A stretch of DNA of 64,000 nt from Mauremys mutica. Its lineage: Eukaryota > Chordata > Testudines > Geoemydidae. Below are positions 13,330-24,320 of this stretch, piece by piece. The notes beneath the pieces were generated by a model, which saw nothing but the letters and a program-made list of their open reading frames with translations, searched no databases and was not told where the DNA came from. The stretch lies in the NCBI RefSeq assembly GCF_020497125.1, contig NW_025422981.1, positions 62,001-126,000 on the forward strand. The letters run 5' to 3'. Positions within the stretch are counted from its first letter, which is position 1. Each line of letters opens with the position of its first letter. The position numbers and the translations under genes are program-made.

Positions 13330-14110
13330 CAGCCGCTGCTACTGAGCATGCGCAGTGCCCGGGAGCAGCACAGTGCTATGGGGAGCGATTTAAGGCACCG
13401 CCCCCCCCCCCATCCCGGGGGGGGGATCCTGCTGCGGCTCCGCTGGGGCCGAGGCGGCTCCGAGGCTTCTCCCGGGTTCCCCGGGGCAGAGTCACGTTCC
13501 CGCCCCCCCAGCGCCCCCCCCCGGGGTCTCTCACTCCCCGGGGGCTCCGGGCGGGGCTGGGGCGGGCAGAGCCCGGGGCTGCCCGGGGGGCGGGGCCCAG
13601 CTGGAGAAACCCCCGGCCGGGCCCCCCCGCACAGACCCGCCCCCCCGGGGAGCAGCAGCGGCTCAGCCCGGGCCCGGCTCACGCGGAGGCGGCAGCAGCA
13701 GCTTTGTTCTCCCAGCCCCCAGCGGGGCTCGCACGGCGCATGCGCAGTAACAGCTGCTGAAACCCTCCCTTCCCTGGGCTGGAGAGGGCGGAAGCGGCCC
13801 TGGGGCAGGCTGGGAGATGTAGTTCCTGACTCTCCCCGGAGCGGAAGTGACGTTGCGGGAGAGGCGGAACCGGGCTGTGAAAGAGCGTTAGGCGCTGCGG
13901 CTCTGCCTGGCTCGCGCGGGGCCGTTGGAGCCTCTCCCGGCCGGAGCAGGGTCGGTGCCGTTGGAGCTCTGGGCATGCGCAGATCGCGGCGGGAGAGACC
14001 TTCATTAACCCCCCCGTGCCCGGCCCGGGCCCTGCCCCGCTGGAGCCGCCCTGGGGTCCCTGCGTGGGGCCGGGCGGGGCTTGGGGGGTGAGACCGGGCT
14101 GTGGGCGGGG
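13330..14110. promoter_or_regulatory. CpG-island promoter region
   Basis: Dense CpG and GC-rich DNA, unlike its surroundings. It holds three GCATGCGC cores (near 13,347, 13,740 and 13,974), the consensus core for NRF1. It also has CGGAAGTGACGT near 13,842 (an ETS site joined to a CRE half site) and GGGAGATGTAGTTCC near 13,811 (ZNF143/THAP11 type, reverse orientation). It lies between the minus-strand KRAB exons and plus-strand sequence, so it could fire in both directions. The transcription start is not defined by sequence alone. The 215- and 247-codon frames here are composition artefacts. Confidence 0.6.
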
Positions 14111-15054
14111 GGAAGGGGCGGGCGGGAAATGTGGGTGCAGCCCGGACATGGCAGGTGACCCCCGAGGAGCGGGGAGAGAAAGGGGGGGGCTGAGATCCCC
14201 TCGGATTTACCGCTGCCCCCTCCCGTGGGGACCCCCCTCCTCCCCCGTCCTGCCCCCTTTCTCCCTAGAGAGCCACGAGCAGCGCCCAGGGTGACCCCCC
14301 CTCCCCCAACCCCTGAGAAGTTCCCTGCCCCCCCCCCCCGATTGTGCCCCATTTTCTCTCCCCTTCGCCAGTGGCCAGTTCAGGTCTCAGGTTTGGGGGT
14401 TTCCCCCATTTCCACCTGCAGGGATTTGTCCTTGTGCGGGTGGGAAATGGTTCCCCCCAGTGATTCCTGAGCTGGGCAGAGGCTGGGGGGGGGCCTGAGA
14501 CACCTCTGGGCTGGGCTGGGGGGGCCCTGAGACAGGGACACCTCTGGGCTGGGCTGGGGGGGCCACTCTCTGCTGGCAACGGGGCCTGGGAAGGGCCAGG
14601 AAGGGGAGGGAGGAGCAAGTGTCCCCCATGGAGACGGCCCAGCCCCAGGTTTCCCCTCCCAGCTCCTTCCCCTCCCCCACCCTGCCCAACCCAGCAGCCC
14701 CCCCATCACCTGCTAGTCACATTCCCAGACCTCACTGCCAGCCCCTCCCCACTGATAGTGACTTTCTGACTCCAGCCCCCTCCTTTCCCCTGTGAAAAGA
14801 CATCACCCAGGGATCCCTGCCGGCCATGTGAGTGTGAGGCAAGAAGAATCCATCCCATTCTGTTGTTGAGTCAATATCACTGTGTAATCCCCTCAAATTT
14901 CCCATCTTTTCTCTTGCGCTGTTGACATAAAATCTCCCCATAATCTCTCTATTATGTTGCCAAATATTTAGTTTGTGCCCCATTTTCTCCTCAGTTCTGA
15001 AATACTGATATCGAATGCTGAAAAATCTTCACACTTTTCTCTCCAGGTATGTGA
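14111..15054. other. intergenic or intronic, no feature seen
   Basis: G/C-rich with a local duplication of a CACCTCTGGGCTGGGCTGGG unit near 14,500-14,560, then AT-richer sequence (14,840-15,040). The latter looks like the reverse orientation of the AAATCTC-type motifs at 11.9-12.4 kb. No exon was recognised. Confidence 0.4.
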
Positions 15055-16090
15055 CTGAGATCAGGGCTCTTATCGTACTGAGCATGGCCCTGTTCTGCCA
15101 GGTGCTGCAGAGACACCAAATGAGATCTGGGCCCTATTCTGCCAGGCACTGAAGAGACCTGAGGTGAGATTAGATCCCGCTGTTGTGCCAGGTAAAACTG
15201 AGGCCTGGACCGAGATCACGGCTTCCCTGGTGCCAGGCAGCACACGACTGTGACCCAAACCACTGCCTCCATTGTTCTGGGCATGACAGAGACCTCGACT
15301 GAGATCAGTGTCCCCGTTGGGTCTGACATCCCCCAGTGTGCTGGGCACTGCACAAACCCTGACCGAGTTTGGGGTCCTGGTGGTGCCAGGAACTGCACAG
15401 ACCCCTACAGAGAGCAGGGACCTTGTTGTGCCGGGGGCTACAGTGACCCTGACTGAGCTCCGAGCCCCTGTTGTGCCAGGCCCTGCATCAACACCAAGTG
15501 AAATCAGGCTCCCATTGTGCCAGGTGCTGCAGAGACAGCAAACAAACTCAGGGACCTTGTTGTTCCTGGAGCTGCAGAGACCCCAAGTGAGATCTGGGCC
15601 CTGTTCTGCCAGGTGCTGCAGAGACCCCAACAGAGGTCAGACACCACTGTTGTGACAGGTGCTGTGGAGCCCACTGCAGAGAACCCACAGACATCAGGTC
15701 GCCCATTGTGCCAGGTAAAACTGAGACCTGGACCAAGATCACGGCCCCCCTTGTGCCGGGCAGCGCACGACTGTGGTACAGATTTCTGCCTCCATTGTCA
15801 TGGGCACTTCAGAGACCTCGACTGAGATCTGTGTCCCCGTTGGGCCTGGCCCTGCACTGATCCCGACCCAGATCACATCCCACCACTGTACTGGGCACTG
15901 CACAGACCCTGACAGATCCTGCCCCCACATTTTGCCAGATGCTGCAGGGACCCCAAACAAAATCAGGGATCCCGTAATGCTGGGAGTTGCAGAGTCCCCG
16001 ACTGAGGTCAGGCCCCTATTGTGCAGGGCTCTGCACAGACACTGAGATCAGGGTCCCCATTGTGACAGGTGCTGCACAGACACCAAGGGT
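15055..16090 (+). repeat. 45-bp minisatellite with a 523-bp higher-order period
   Basis: About 22 diverged copies of a 45-bp unit with core TTGTGCCAGGTGCTGCAGAG followed by ACCCC and a TGAGATCAGG-like segment. A block beginning CCAGGTAAAACTGAG at 15,188 recurs at 15,711, giving a larger period of 523 bp. The regular spacing keeps several frames open on both strands. These are not genes. Confidence 0.85.
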
Positions 16091-17739
16091 ATTTCTACCC
16101 TGCCATTAAAAACCCCCAGCTGGCCCATGCCAAGTGGCTCAGGCGAAGGGGCTGTTTAATTGCAGTGTAGATGTCTGGGCTCGGGCTGGGGCCAGGCTGT
16201 AGGACCCTGCGAGGTGGGAGGGGGACAGACCTTGGACTGCAGCCCCAGCCAGAACATGGACACCACAATTAAACACCCCCACAGCCTGAGCCGTGTGAGC
16301 CCAAGTCAGTGGGCACAGGCCAGCTGCCGGTGTCTAACAAGTTTGCATGGAGAATTTGGGGCAAAACTGGGAACTGAACCCAGATTGTTTGAATTCTTGC
16401 CTCTCCCGTTAACCCCAAGCCCAGCATGTGTGTGTGCAGCGTTGTTTTGGTCAGTGTTTGCCTTGCATTGGCTTCCAAGGGAGGCTGTGAAATTTCCTTC
16501 ATTGGAGGTCTTTAAGACCAGGTTAGAGATACACCATCTGTATCCCTAGACATTCCCAGGCTGGTGTATCTCTGGGATGGAGGGGAGCCCGGCGGGTGGG
16601 AAGCTTTCTCCAGCTGTATGTTGTGTTTTTATATGTATATATTGCATCGCATCCCAGAAATGTAGGGCTAGATAGGACCTCAAGATGTCATCAAGTCCAG
16701 CTCTCTCTGCCGAGGCAGGACCAAGTATCTGTAGATTATCTCTGACAGAGCTTTGTCCTACTTGTTCTTAAAAACTTCCAGGGAAAGAGACTCCCCAGCC
16801 CCCCTTGTAAGACTATTCCCGAGCTGACCTGCCTTAGCTCTGGGGACACCCACACAGATTGTAGTGGTGAGCAGCTCTGGAGAGAGAGGAGACCCCAGTG
16901 AGTGGCAGCTGGGTAAAGAGACTGAAGTTGGGAGGAGAAACATTGACGTGTCCAAGGTCACCCAGGCTGTCCGTGACTGAGCTAGAAATAGGTTCTAGTG
17001 CCACCGTACTGCTGTTTCTGAAGGTCTCTGCCACCCTGGTGTTTTAGGCACTCGTGCAAACCCTTAGTACAGACAGAATTTACACTAGTGCACTCTGATT
17101 GGTACTGGTGCACCATGTCCCAGTTTGAAGGTTTGAGGTGGTGGGGGCGGGAGGAAGTGACCTCACAGAGGCCTGAGGCTGGCTGAACAGTGCAGCTGGT
17201 AAGGGAGGGGCAGCAGTGAGTGCTGGAGGTATGAGCCAGGAGCACAGCCCCAGAGGGCTGGACACTGACTTCTCCTGACCCAGGGGACACCCCCCAGCGA
17301 GGTGGTTTGTCCATGGATGCACAGGCTGTCTGGGCAGGGCAGCTCAGCTGCAGTCCCTGCACACCTCTTCCTGCAGCCTAATACAGTGTGCTCTGGGGGC
17401 CTTCCCAAGCTGCGGGTGATGGGGCTCTGGAGCTAACAGGGTCTGTTCCTGGCTCTGTCACAGACCTGTTCAGTGACCATGGGGAAGTCACAGCCCCTCT
17501 CTCTGTAACGCTGTCCCCAGTGACTGGAGAGCACGAGCACCAGCCTCGGGCAGACTGGTAAGAGGCAGGGAACAAACCCCAAATTGGGTGTGAGGTCTGT
17601 ATGGAGATTTCACCAACCTAGAATCCAGTGTCAACGCTTCAGGCTCTGTAACAGCATTAACATGGAATCACAGACAGTCCCCTTGGGTGATCCCATATAT
17701 CTCACCACGCAGGTGAGCTCGCCTTTGTGACAGATGGTC
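16091..17739. other. intergenic, with short CR1 fragments
   Basis: Contains a short plus-strand CR1 fragment (about 16,465-16,560, encoding a SLEVFKTRLE-like peptide) and a minus-strand CR1 fragment (about 16,643-16,830). The rest shows no recognisable gene. Confidence 0.5.
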
Positions 17740-17747
17740 CCTTACTC

Positions 17748-18114
17748 CAGGGGTTCTCAACCTTTTTCTTTCTGAGCCCCCCCGCTCCCCCCCCCCCCGC
17801 TATAAAAACTCCACGGCCCACGTGGGCCACAATAACTGGTTTTCTGCATATAAAAGCCAGGGCTGGCGTTAGGGGGCAGCAAGCAGGGCAACTGCCTGGG
17901 GCCCCATGCCACAGGGGCCCCCACAAAGCTACATTGCTCAGGCTTTGGCTTCAGCCCTGGTGGTGGGGCTCAGGGCCCTGGACTTCAGCCCCATGCGCTG
18001 GGACTTCAGCTTTCTGCGCTGGGCCTCAGCGAGTCTAATGCCGGCCTTGCTTGGCAGCCCCCTGAAAGCTGCTCACGGCCCCCCAGGGGGCCCCAGACCC
18101 CTGGTTGAGAACTG
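17748..18114. mobile_element. non-autonomous hAT element, 367 bp
   Basis: Terminal inverted repeats CAGGGGTTCTCAACC (left) and GGTTGAGAACTG (right). The flanks CCTTACTC (17,740-17,747) and CCTTACCC (18,115-18,122) form an 8-bp target duplication with one mismatch. There is no transposase. The left edge of duplication copy A lies inside this element. Confidence 0.85.
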
Positions 18115-19158
18115 CCTTACCCCACGAGTCACAGCAATGTTCAAGTTACTGCCAGTCCCAAAGGACCAGTCACTTCCTTAGGTCAACTGAATCTTAGATC
18201 TTCCAACAAAGACAACACTTGTAGCCAGTCCTGTCATAACCTGTATTAAGACTTATTTAAAAGGAAAGGAGAGTTGTTTACAAAGTTAAAGCAGGTAATC
18301 CTATAGATGCAGACGAGTTGCAGTCCTAAATTTCAAAGGTAATAGAAGCTTCTATTATAAGCAAGCTCTGCATATTCTTTAGGACTAACCCCGGCTAAGC
18401 AGCTGGGGATCTCTTGCTTATGCCTAGAAACTTTGCCCCCCAGAGTCCTAGCAACATACAGATCATCAGTTCCTTCTGCATGGTTTTTTTTTTTTATCCC
18501 CTTCCTACCATGTGCTCTGAGCTGGAAATTCAGCTAATGGGAAGTCAAGAGCACAACAACAGTTTTTTGTGTCTTCGTTAACATCCCATAATAGTCTCTC
18601 TGATGTTGATGGACCTTTCCTGCCAGGCAGGGTGTAATGCATTCTGTTGCCAATCAGCACTTCTCCTAGGTAAAGTCTCTCTCCTGTCTGGTGATTTACA
18701 GAGCCACAGAGGCTCACAGTGCAACTAGTCAGATGTTAACCCAGGCAGCAACTCACAAGCATTCAATGAAGTCTAAACACATTCTTATGTTCACAGTCTG
18801 TATGAGGAGTATCTACTCATTGGGACTCACTGGGGAGCCACAGAAAGGAACAAGATGTGCTGAGGCAAGAAGGCCCAGTCTCAGCGCCCCCGGGGTCACG
18901 CTTGCCAAAGGCTAAAACTAGGCCCAGCCCATGAAAGGGGCACTCCCAGGAGAGACTGGATAAAGGCTGGAGCATCCAACAACTTAGTTAACCTGAGAGA
19001 GCTGCCTTGGGGACAATGACAGGGAGAATCCCCAGAGTGACTTCTTGATTCTGCTCGTCTCTGGCCTTTGGTTCATGGAATCACAGAACTGGAAGGGACC
19101 TCGAGAGGTAGCTAGTCCAGTCCCCTGCCCTCAAGGCAGGACGAAGTATTATCTAGAC

Positions 19159-19541
19159 CAGGAGTGGCCAACCTGAGCCTGAGAAGGAGCCAGAATTTAC
19201 CAATGTACATTGCCAAAGAATCACAGTAATACGTCAGCAGCCCCCCATCAGCTCCCACCCATGGGAAGCCACAATAATCAGAACCTCCCCCTCCCTCCCC
19301 GCACCTCCCGCTCAGCTGTTCACACTATGCAAGACATTGGGTGTGGGGGTTAATGGAGTGAGGGCACTGCAGGCTCAGGAAAGGAGGTGGGAGGAGGTGG
19401 AGTGGAGGCAGGGCCTGTAGCTGAGTAGTGAGCACACCCAGCACACTGGAAAGTTGGTGCCTGTAGCTCCAACACCGGAGTTGGTGCCTATACAAGGAGC
19501 CGCATATTAAATTCTAAAGAGCCACATGTTGGCCACCCCTG
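19159..19541. mobile_element. non-autonomous hAT element, 383 bp
   Basis: Starts CAGGAGTGGCCAACCTG and ends CATGTTGGCCACCCCTG, an inverted pair. A perfect 8-bp target duplication ATCTAGAC lies at 19,151-19,158 and 19,542-19,549. The matching site in copy B (about 29,361) is empty, so it inserted after the segmental duplication. Confidence 0.95.
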
Positions 19542-19954
19542 ATCTAGACCATCCCTGAGAGGTGTTTGTCCAGCCTGCTCTTAAAAATCCCCAATGATGG
19601 AGATTCCACAACCTCCCTAGGCAATTTATTCCAGTGCTTAACCACTCTGCCAGTTAGGGAGTTTTTCCTAATGTCCAACCTAAACCTTCCTTGCTGCAAT
19701 TTAAGCCCATTGCTTTTTGTCCTGTCCTCAGAGGTTAAGAAGAACAATGTTTCTCCCTCCTCCTTGAAACAAAATTTTATGTACTTGAAAGCTGATCATA
19801 TCTTCTCCAGACTAAACAAACGCAGTTTTTTCAGTCTTCCCTCATAGGTCATGTTCTCTAGACCTTTAATCATTTTTGTTGCTCTTCTCTGGACTTTCTC
19901 AAATTTGTTCACATCTTTCCTGAAATGTGGCACCCAGAACTGGACACAATACTC

Positions 19955-20222
19955 CAATTATCACTTCAAAAGGTTTTTTTTCCTCCTGCTAACGATAGCT
20001 CATCTCAATTGATTAGACTCTGCCTGTCGGTATGCATACTTCCACCTTTTCATGTTCTCTGTATGTATAAATTTCCCCTGTCTGTGTGTTCCATTCTATG
20101 CATCCGAAGAAGTGAGCTGCAGCTCACGAAAGCTCATGCTAAAATAAATTTGTTAGTCTTTAAGGTGCCACAAGTACTCCTGTTTTTTTTGCGGATACAG
20201 ACTAACACGGCTGCTACTCTGA
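19955..20222 (+). mobile_element. interspersed repeat of unknown class with 7-bp target duplication
   Basis: A 268-bp insertion flanked by AATACTC (19,948-19,954 and 20,223-20,229). It carries the conserved module GAAGTGAGCTGCAGCTCACG, then AAATTTGTTAGTCTTTAAGG and ends near AACACGGCTGCTACTCTG. It is absent at the matching site in copy B. A related copy in reverse orientation lies at about 26,797-26,990. I recognise the module as widespread in reptile genomes but cannot assign its class from sequence alone. Confidence 0.75.
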
Positions 20223-20830
20223 AATACTCTAGTTGAGACCTAATCAGTGTGGAGTAGAGCGGAAGAATTACTTCTCCTGTCTTGCTTACAATACTGCTGC
20301 TAATACATCTCAGAATTATACTTGCTTTTTTTTCAACAGTGTAGCACTGTTGACTCATATTTAGCTTGTGATCCACTGTGACTCCCAGATCCGTTTCTGC
20401 AGTGCTCCTTCCTGGGCAGTCATTTCCTGTCTTGTATGTGTGCAACTGATTGTTCCTTCCTAAGTGGAGTACTTTATATTTGTCCTTATTGAATTTCATC
20501 CTGTTTACTTCACACCATTTCTCCAGTTTGTCCAGATAATTTTGAATTTTAATTCAATCCTCCAAAGCACTTGCAACCCTTCCCAGCTTGGTATCGTCCA
20601 CAAACTTTATAAGTGTAACAGAGCTACTGGGAGGGTTTCACCATGTGTCAGAGGGTTACAGCCTGGTGGGAGGGCGCTAGGCCTGTACTGGGATAAGGTC
20701 ACTCTGTGCTTCACAGTGTGGCAGAACCTAGAATGTCCATTAGCAGGGAACAATGCTGGGGGGAATCGACATGTGGAAAGGACAGAAACCCTGTCTGAAT
20801 TCTCTCACATTGCCCCTCTCATCCTGGCAG

Positions 20831-20913
20831 GCTACAGAATAACGTCCACGTTTCGCCCCAAATCATCTCCTCCTCCCAGCAGGAAGGAAATGGCTGCAGT
20901 GGAGCTGGCTCAG
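20831..20913 (+). CDS. ATG-containing first coding exon, copy A (MAAVELAQ)
   Basis: An 83-nt exon-like unit. Acceptor CTGGCAG precedes it, ATG lies at 20,890 and the donor GTAAGG follows at 20,914. It encodes 8 codons (MAAVELAQ) ending in phase 0. It is paralogous to the KRAB-gene first coding exon at 9,685-9,773 and to copy B at 30,303-30,385. It could splice in frame either to the TRIM-type exon at 21,785 or to a KRAB-A exon; sequence alone cannot tell. It may also be an unused duplicate. Confidence 0.55.
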
Positions 20914-21059
20914 GTAAGGGATTCTCAGGGAGCTGGTGGTGGGTTCTGCTTGGAGGGAGAGAAGCAGTAAATGCATAGGAGGGTGGGAGCTGCTAGAGGT
21001 AGTGGGAGGCAGGAACTATCTAGGGTGTGGAATGGGAGGGGAGAGGATGTGACAAACCT

Positions 21060-21481
21060 GCTGGCACTAATGTACTCTAGGGTGTGATGGGTTGTCACCC
21101 CGGGGTGCACTCTAGGGGGCTTCTGGGAACCGCTGTGCCCTCTAACCCTGAGGCTGGGCTGGCCCTTCTCTCACTGCTTTGCTGGAGATTCAGCCAGCCT
21201 CTCCAGGGCCTGTTATCACCCAACACGACAGCAGGTGGTGCCATACACCCAACTAAGCTACCTGAGTGTTTTACCTTAGCCACTCAAGGACAGATAGAGA
21301 CAACAGCCAATTTCCCAGCGATAAGTGTTAGCAAACAAATCAAAGCAGATTACTTAGCAAATAACCAAAAACTCAAACTAAGCCTAACATACTATCTGGA
21401 TAGAATTTGAATTAGCAATTTCTCACCCTGACTGATGATAGAAGCAGTCCACCAAGTTTCCATACACAAGCTAGAAATCCC
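21060..21481 (-). mobile_element. truncated LTR fragment, minus strand (copy A)
   Basis: Matches the left end of the LTR at 31,126-32,812 in copy B, starting GGGTGTGATGGG and ending where the duplication ends. The remainder is missing here. Confidence 0.65.
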
Positions 21482-21784
21482 ATGTTCAGATCTGGCCCTG
21501 CGGGAGCTTTGGGGGCTGGCGCTGGGGAAAGTGGGGGACTGTCTGAAGTTGGCTGCTTGGGATGTGGGTGAGGCCCCGGGGAGCTGGGGTTTGGGCTGCA
21601 CCCCTGTCCCTGCAGCCTGGGGCCCTGCGTTTCCTCTGGAAAAGCTGCTCCCTGTTTCACCAGCTCCTCTCAGTCTGAGTCCCAGGGACCCTGCACAGGC
21701 CTCTGCAGGGCAGGACGGGCCCTGAAATCTGGCAGCTGGGAGGTTTGCAGCAGTTTCTAACCCTCCCTCCCCTGCTTCTTCCAG

Positions 21785-21871
21785 GAGGTCCCACAAAAGC
21801 ATCTGGCCCCTCTGGGAAAAGAGAGAGAAGCAGCCAAAGCCGAGGAGGAGCGGCAGAGCGAGGAGCTGCTG
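21785..21871 (+). CDS. TRIM-type exon, start of coiled coil
   Basis: An 87-nt exon, acceptor CTTCTTCCAG, donor GTAGGT at 21,872. It translates to 29 residues (EVPQKHLAPLGKEREAAKAE then EERQSEELL), heptad-like and charged. It corresponds to the short (often 96-nt) exon after the RING/B-box exon in TRIM genes of the TRIM7/27/39 group. Phase is 0 at both ends and it joins directly to the coiled-coil exon at 23,441. No RING or B-box exon is visible upstream within the window. Confidence 0.75.
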
Positions 21872-22389
21872 GTAGGTGCCCAGAGCCCCCCTGCCACTTA
21901 GGTTTGCCTGGCATAAGAATGACCTGGTGAGTACAGGGCCCACCCTGCCAGCCTCAGCCAGGGACCCATCCCCGCTGGAGCCCAGGGAGCCTGCAGGGTC
22001 AGACACGGGGGTAACGTGATGCCCTTAGGATGCAGGAGGCTGCTGGGCAGGAGAGGGTCAGTCTGTGTTAGCCCAGAGCCCCTGCCCACGGGCTGTCTGG
22101 ACGTCACAGTGACCAGGGATCCTTTCTAGCTCCTGGGGGGATGGGGAGGAAGGAGATGAAATGTGGGCTGCAGAGGTGGAGGATTTGGCTCAGTGCATGT
22201 TGATGAGGTTTTGGGGAGAAGTGTCCCTCCTGTAGGTGATGTACAGCTCACCCCGGTCCTGATCCCTCCTCCCTTCCCGGGATAAATGAACTTCCCATCC
22301 CCCACCACCAGAGATCTTGTGTTCTGGTAAATAACTCTGCCACCCGCCCCCAGGTGCATTTATGATTTTCCCCTGTTATGGAGCAGATT

Positions 22390-23398
22390 AATTTCAATGT
22401 TGATAAATGCAAAATAGGGCACATTGGAAAAGATAATATCAAATGCACAGAAAATGATGAGGTCTAAATTAGCTGTTACCGCTCAAGAAAGAGATTTTGG
22501 AGTCACTGTGGATAGTTCTCTGGAAACATCCACTCAATCTGCAGCAGCAGTCAAAAAAGCAAACAGAATGTGGGGAATCATTAGGAAAGGGATAGACAAT
22601 AAAACAGAAAATATCCTATTGCCTCTATATTATAAATCCATGGTATGTCCACATCTTGAATACTGTGTGCAGATCTGGTCGCCCCATCTCAAAAAAGATA
22701 TATTGGAATTGGAAAAGGTTCAGGGAAGGTCAGCAAAGATGATGAAGGATATGGAACAGCTTCCGTATGAGGCGAGATTAATAAGACTGAGGCTATGGCT
22801 ACACGCCGCAGCTTTTAGCGACACAACTGTGCTGCTACAGCCGTTCTGTTGACAGGCGCGCAGTGTAGCTGCTCTTTGTTGGCAGGGGAGAAGTGCCAGT
22901 GTAGACAAAGCCTGAGACTGTTCATCTTGGAGAAGAGACGACTAAGGGGGGATATGGTAGAGGTCTATAAAATCATGACTTGTGTGGCGAAAGTAAATAA
23001 GGAAGTGTTATTTCCTCCTCATAACACAAGAACTAGGGGTCATCCAGTGAAATGAATAGGCAGCAGGTTTAAAAGAAACAAAGGAAGTATTTCTTCACAC
23101 AACACACAGTCAACCTGTGGAACCCCTTGCCAGGGGATGTTGTGAAGGCCAAGACACAAACAGGGTTCTAAAAAGAACTAGAGAAGTGCATGGAGGACAG
23201 GTCCATCAGTGGCTATTAGCCAGGATGAGCGGGATGGTGTCCCTAGCCTCTGTTTGCCAGAAGCTGGGAATGGATCACTTGATGATTCTCTGTTCTGTTC
23301 ATTCCCTCTGAGGCACCTGGCATTGGCCACTGTCAGAAGACAGGCTACCGGGCTAGATGGGCCTTTGGTCTGATCCAGTCTGGCCGTTCTTATGTTCT
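22390..23398 (+). mobile_element. CR1 LINE 3' fragment in the TRIM-like intron
   Basis: Plus-strand CR1 3' part, encoding peptides such as YYKSMVCPHLEYCVQIWSPH, KRRLRGDMVEVYKIM and GHPVK. It ends with TGGCCGTTCTTATGTTC near 23,398. It is interrupted by a 120-bp MITE-like element (22,792-22,911). Confidence 0.9.
22792..22911. mobile_element. MITE-like element, about 120 bp, inside CR1
   Basis: Ends GGCTATGGCTACAC and GTGTAGACAAAGCC are imperfect inverted repeats. CTGAG (22,787-22,791 and 22,912-22,916) is the direct repeat of the CR1 target; the exact edge is ambiguous by one base. The superfamily is not determined. Confidence 0.75.
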
Positions 23399-23440
23399 CT
23401 GTTCCCCCGTTACTTATGAGCCGCCCTCTCCCTGTTGCAG

Positions 23441-23662
23441 AAACAGACGGCAGCCGAGAGGCAGAAGATCGTCTGGGAGTGGCAGGAGCTGCGAGGGTTT
23501 CTGGAGGAGCAGGAGCAGCGGCTGCTGTCCCGGCTGGAGGAGCTAGAGAGAGCCATTGTCCAGAGAAGGGATGAGGGCGTCTGCAGCCTGTCCTGGCAGA
23601 TTTCCCTGCTCAGCGAGAGGGGAGGAGAGAAGGGGCAGCAGCCGCTGAGCGAACCCCTGCAG
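23441..23662 (+). CDS. TRIM-type coiled-coil exon
   Basis: A 222-nt exon, acceptor CCTGTTGCAG, donor GTCAGG. It encodes 74 residues with no stop: KQTAAERQKIVWEWQELRGF, then LEEQEQRLLSRLEELERAIV, then QRRDEG and further. This is the KQTxAERQKI...FLEEQE pattern of the TRIM coiled-coil exon, usually 231 nt (77 residues), so it is three codons short. Phase 0 at both ends. The region mediates antiparallel dimerisation in TRIM proteins. The reading frame is clean, so the exon is either functional or recently lost. Confidence 0.88.
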
Positions 23663-24297
23663 GTCAGGCTGTCGTTGCAATGATCATACGCAGCGTTTCT
23701 CTAGGCGCTTCTGAGCCCTAGACCCCAAAGCACTTTACAGAGTGGGGTCAGAGGCATTATCCCTATGGGACAAATGGGGAAAGTGAGGCAGAGGGAGGGG
23801 CAGAGCCCTGCCCAAGGTCACCCAGTGAGTCTGGCAGCGGCGCCAGGGATGGGCCCTGGGAGTCCTGGATGCTGCATCCCCAAGACCTTCTCTCCTGGAA
23901 ATGTCTCTCTGCATTTGCACTTGGAGGGTGAAATCCCCTCCCCCACCATGCTGAGGTCCCGAGCCAGGCCCAAGGCCCCTGTCACTGCAGGTTAATGGGT
24001 TTAGTGGGGCCAGGGGCCTTCTGGGTCTCTCAGCACTGCGGGGAATTTGATTCTCAATGCAGAGAAATATCTTCTGCCTGTAAAGTGCCCGGGGAGAAGA
24101 TTTCCACAGTGGGTCCTGCCCGCAGGGATTGCTGGGGCTGCCTAGGGCAAAGTCCCTGGTAGGGGGGCAGCAGCTCTGGGAATGTAAACGTGAAATTCCC
24201 CTACTGCCCGAGGCCTCAATGGTGACCCCTGCAGAGCAGGAGGCCTCCCCACCCAGGGACACTGCCCCTGACGGCCTCCTCTTTCTCTCCTCTTTAG

Positions 24298-24320
24298 GGT
24301 GCTGGGAGCACTGGGGGCAG
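24298..24320 (+). CDS. TRIM-type 23-nt micro-exon
   Basis: A 23-nt exon between acceptor TCTCCTCTTTAG and donor GTAAGT. The length equals the conserved TRIM micro-exon that encodes a DVxSTLSR-like linker; here the frame reads GAGSTGG plus two bases. Position and phase fit between the coiled-coil exon and the next exon. Confidence 0.7.

Larger units (their letters stand above)
19078..20635 (-). mobile_element. CR1 LINE fragment, minus strand, interrupted twice
   Basis: 3' half of a CR1 in reverse orientation, starting at the GAATCACAGAACTGGAAGGG type 3' end and running into the end of the RT region near 20,635. It is split by the hAT at 19,159-19,541 and by the repeat at 19,955-20,222. Peptides such as MKFNKDKYKVLHLGRNN identify it. 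It is shared with copy B (29,283-30,088). Confidence 0.88.
17856..21481 (+). repeat. segmental duplication, copy A
   Basis: Direct duplicate of 27,090-32,210. Both start at GCCAGGGCTGG and end at CAAGCTAGAAATCCC. Shared contents in order: part of an hAT element, a unique segment, a minus-strand CR1, a short ATG-containing exon, and part of a minus-strand LTR. Copy A alone has the hAT at 19,159-19,541 and the repeat at 19,955-20,222. It lacks a segment present in copy B (about 28,694-28,990), probably deleted between short TTCTTA repeats. Confidence 0.85.

Noticed and set aside
13329..14352. Long frames on both strands (up to 247 codons) in the CpG island
   Set aside because: Pro/Gly/Arg-rich in every frame, as expected for GC-rich DNA with few stops.
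15055..16090. Possible CRISPR-like regular repeats and a 186-codon frame
   Set aside because: The repeats are diverged, contiguous 45-bp units without conserved repeat/unique spacer structure, in a vertebrate genome; the frames follow from repeat periodicity.
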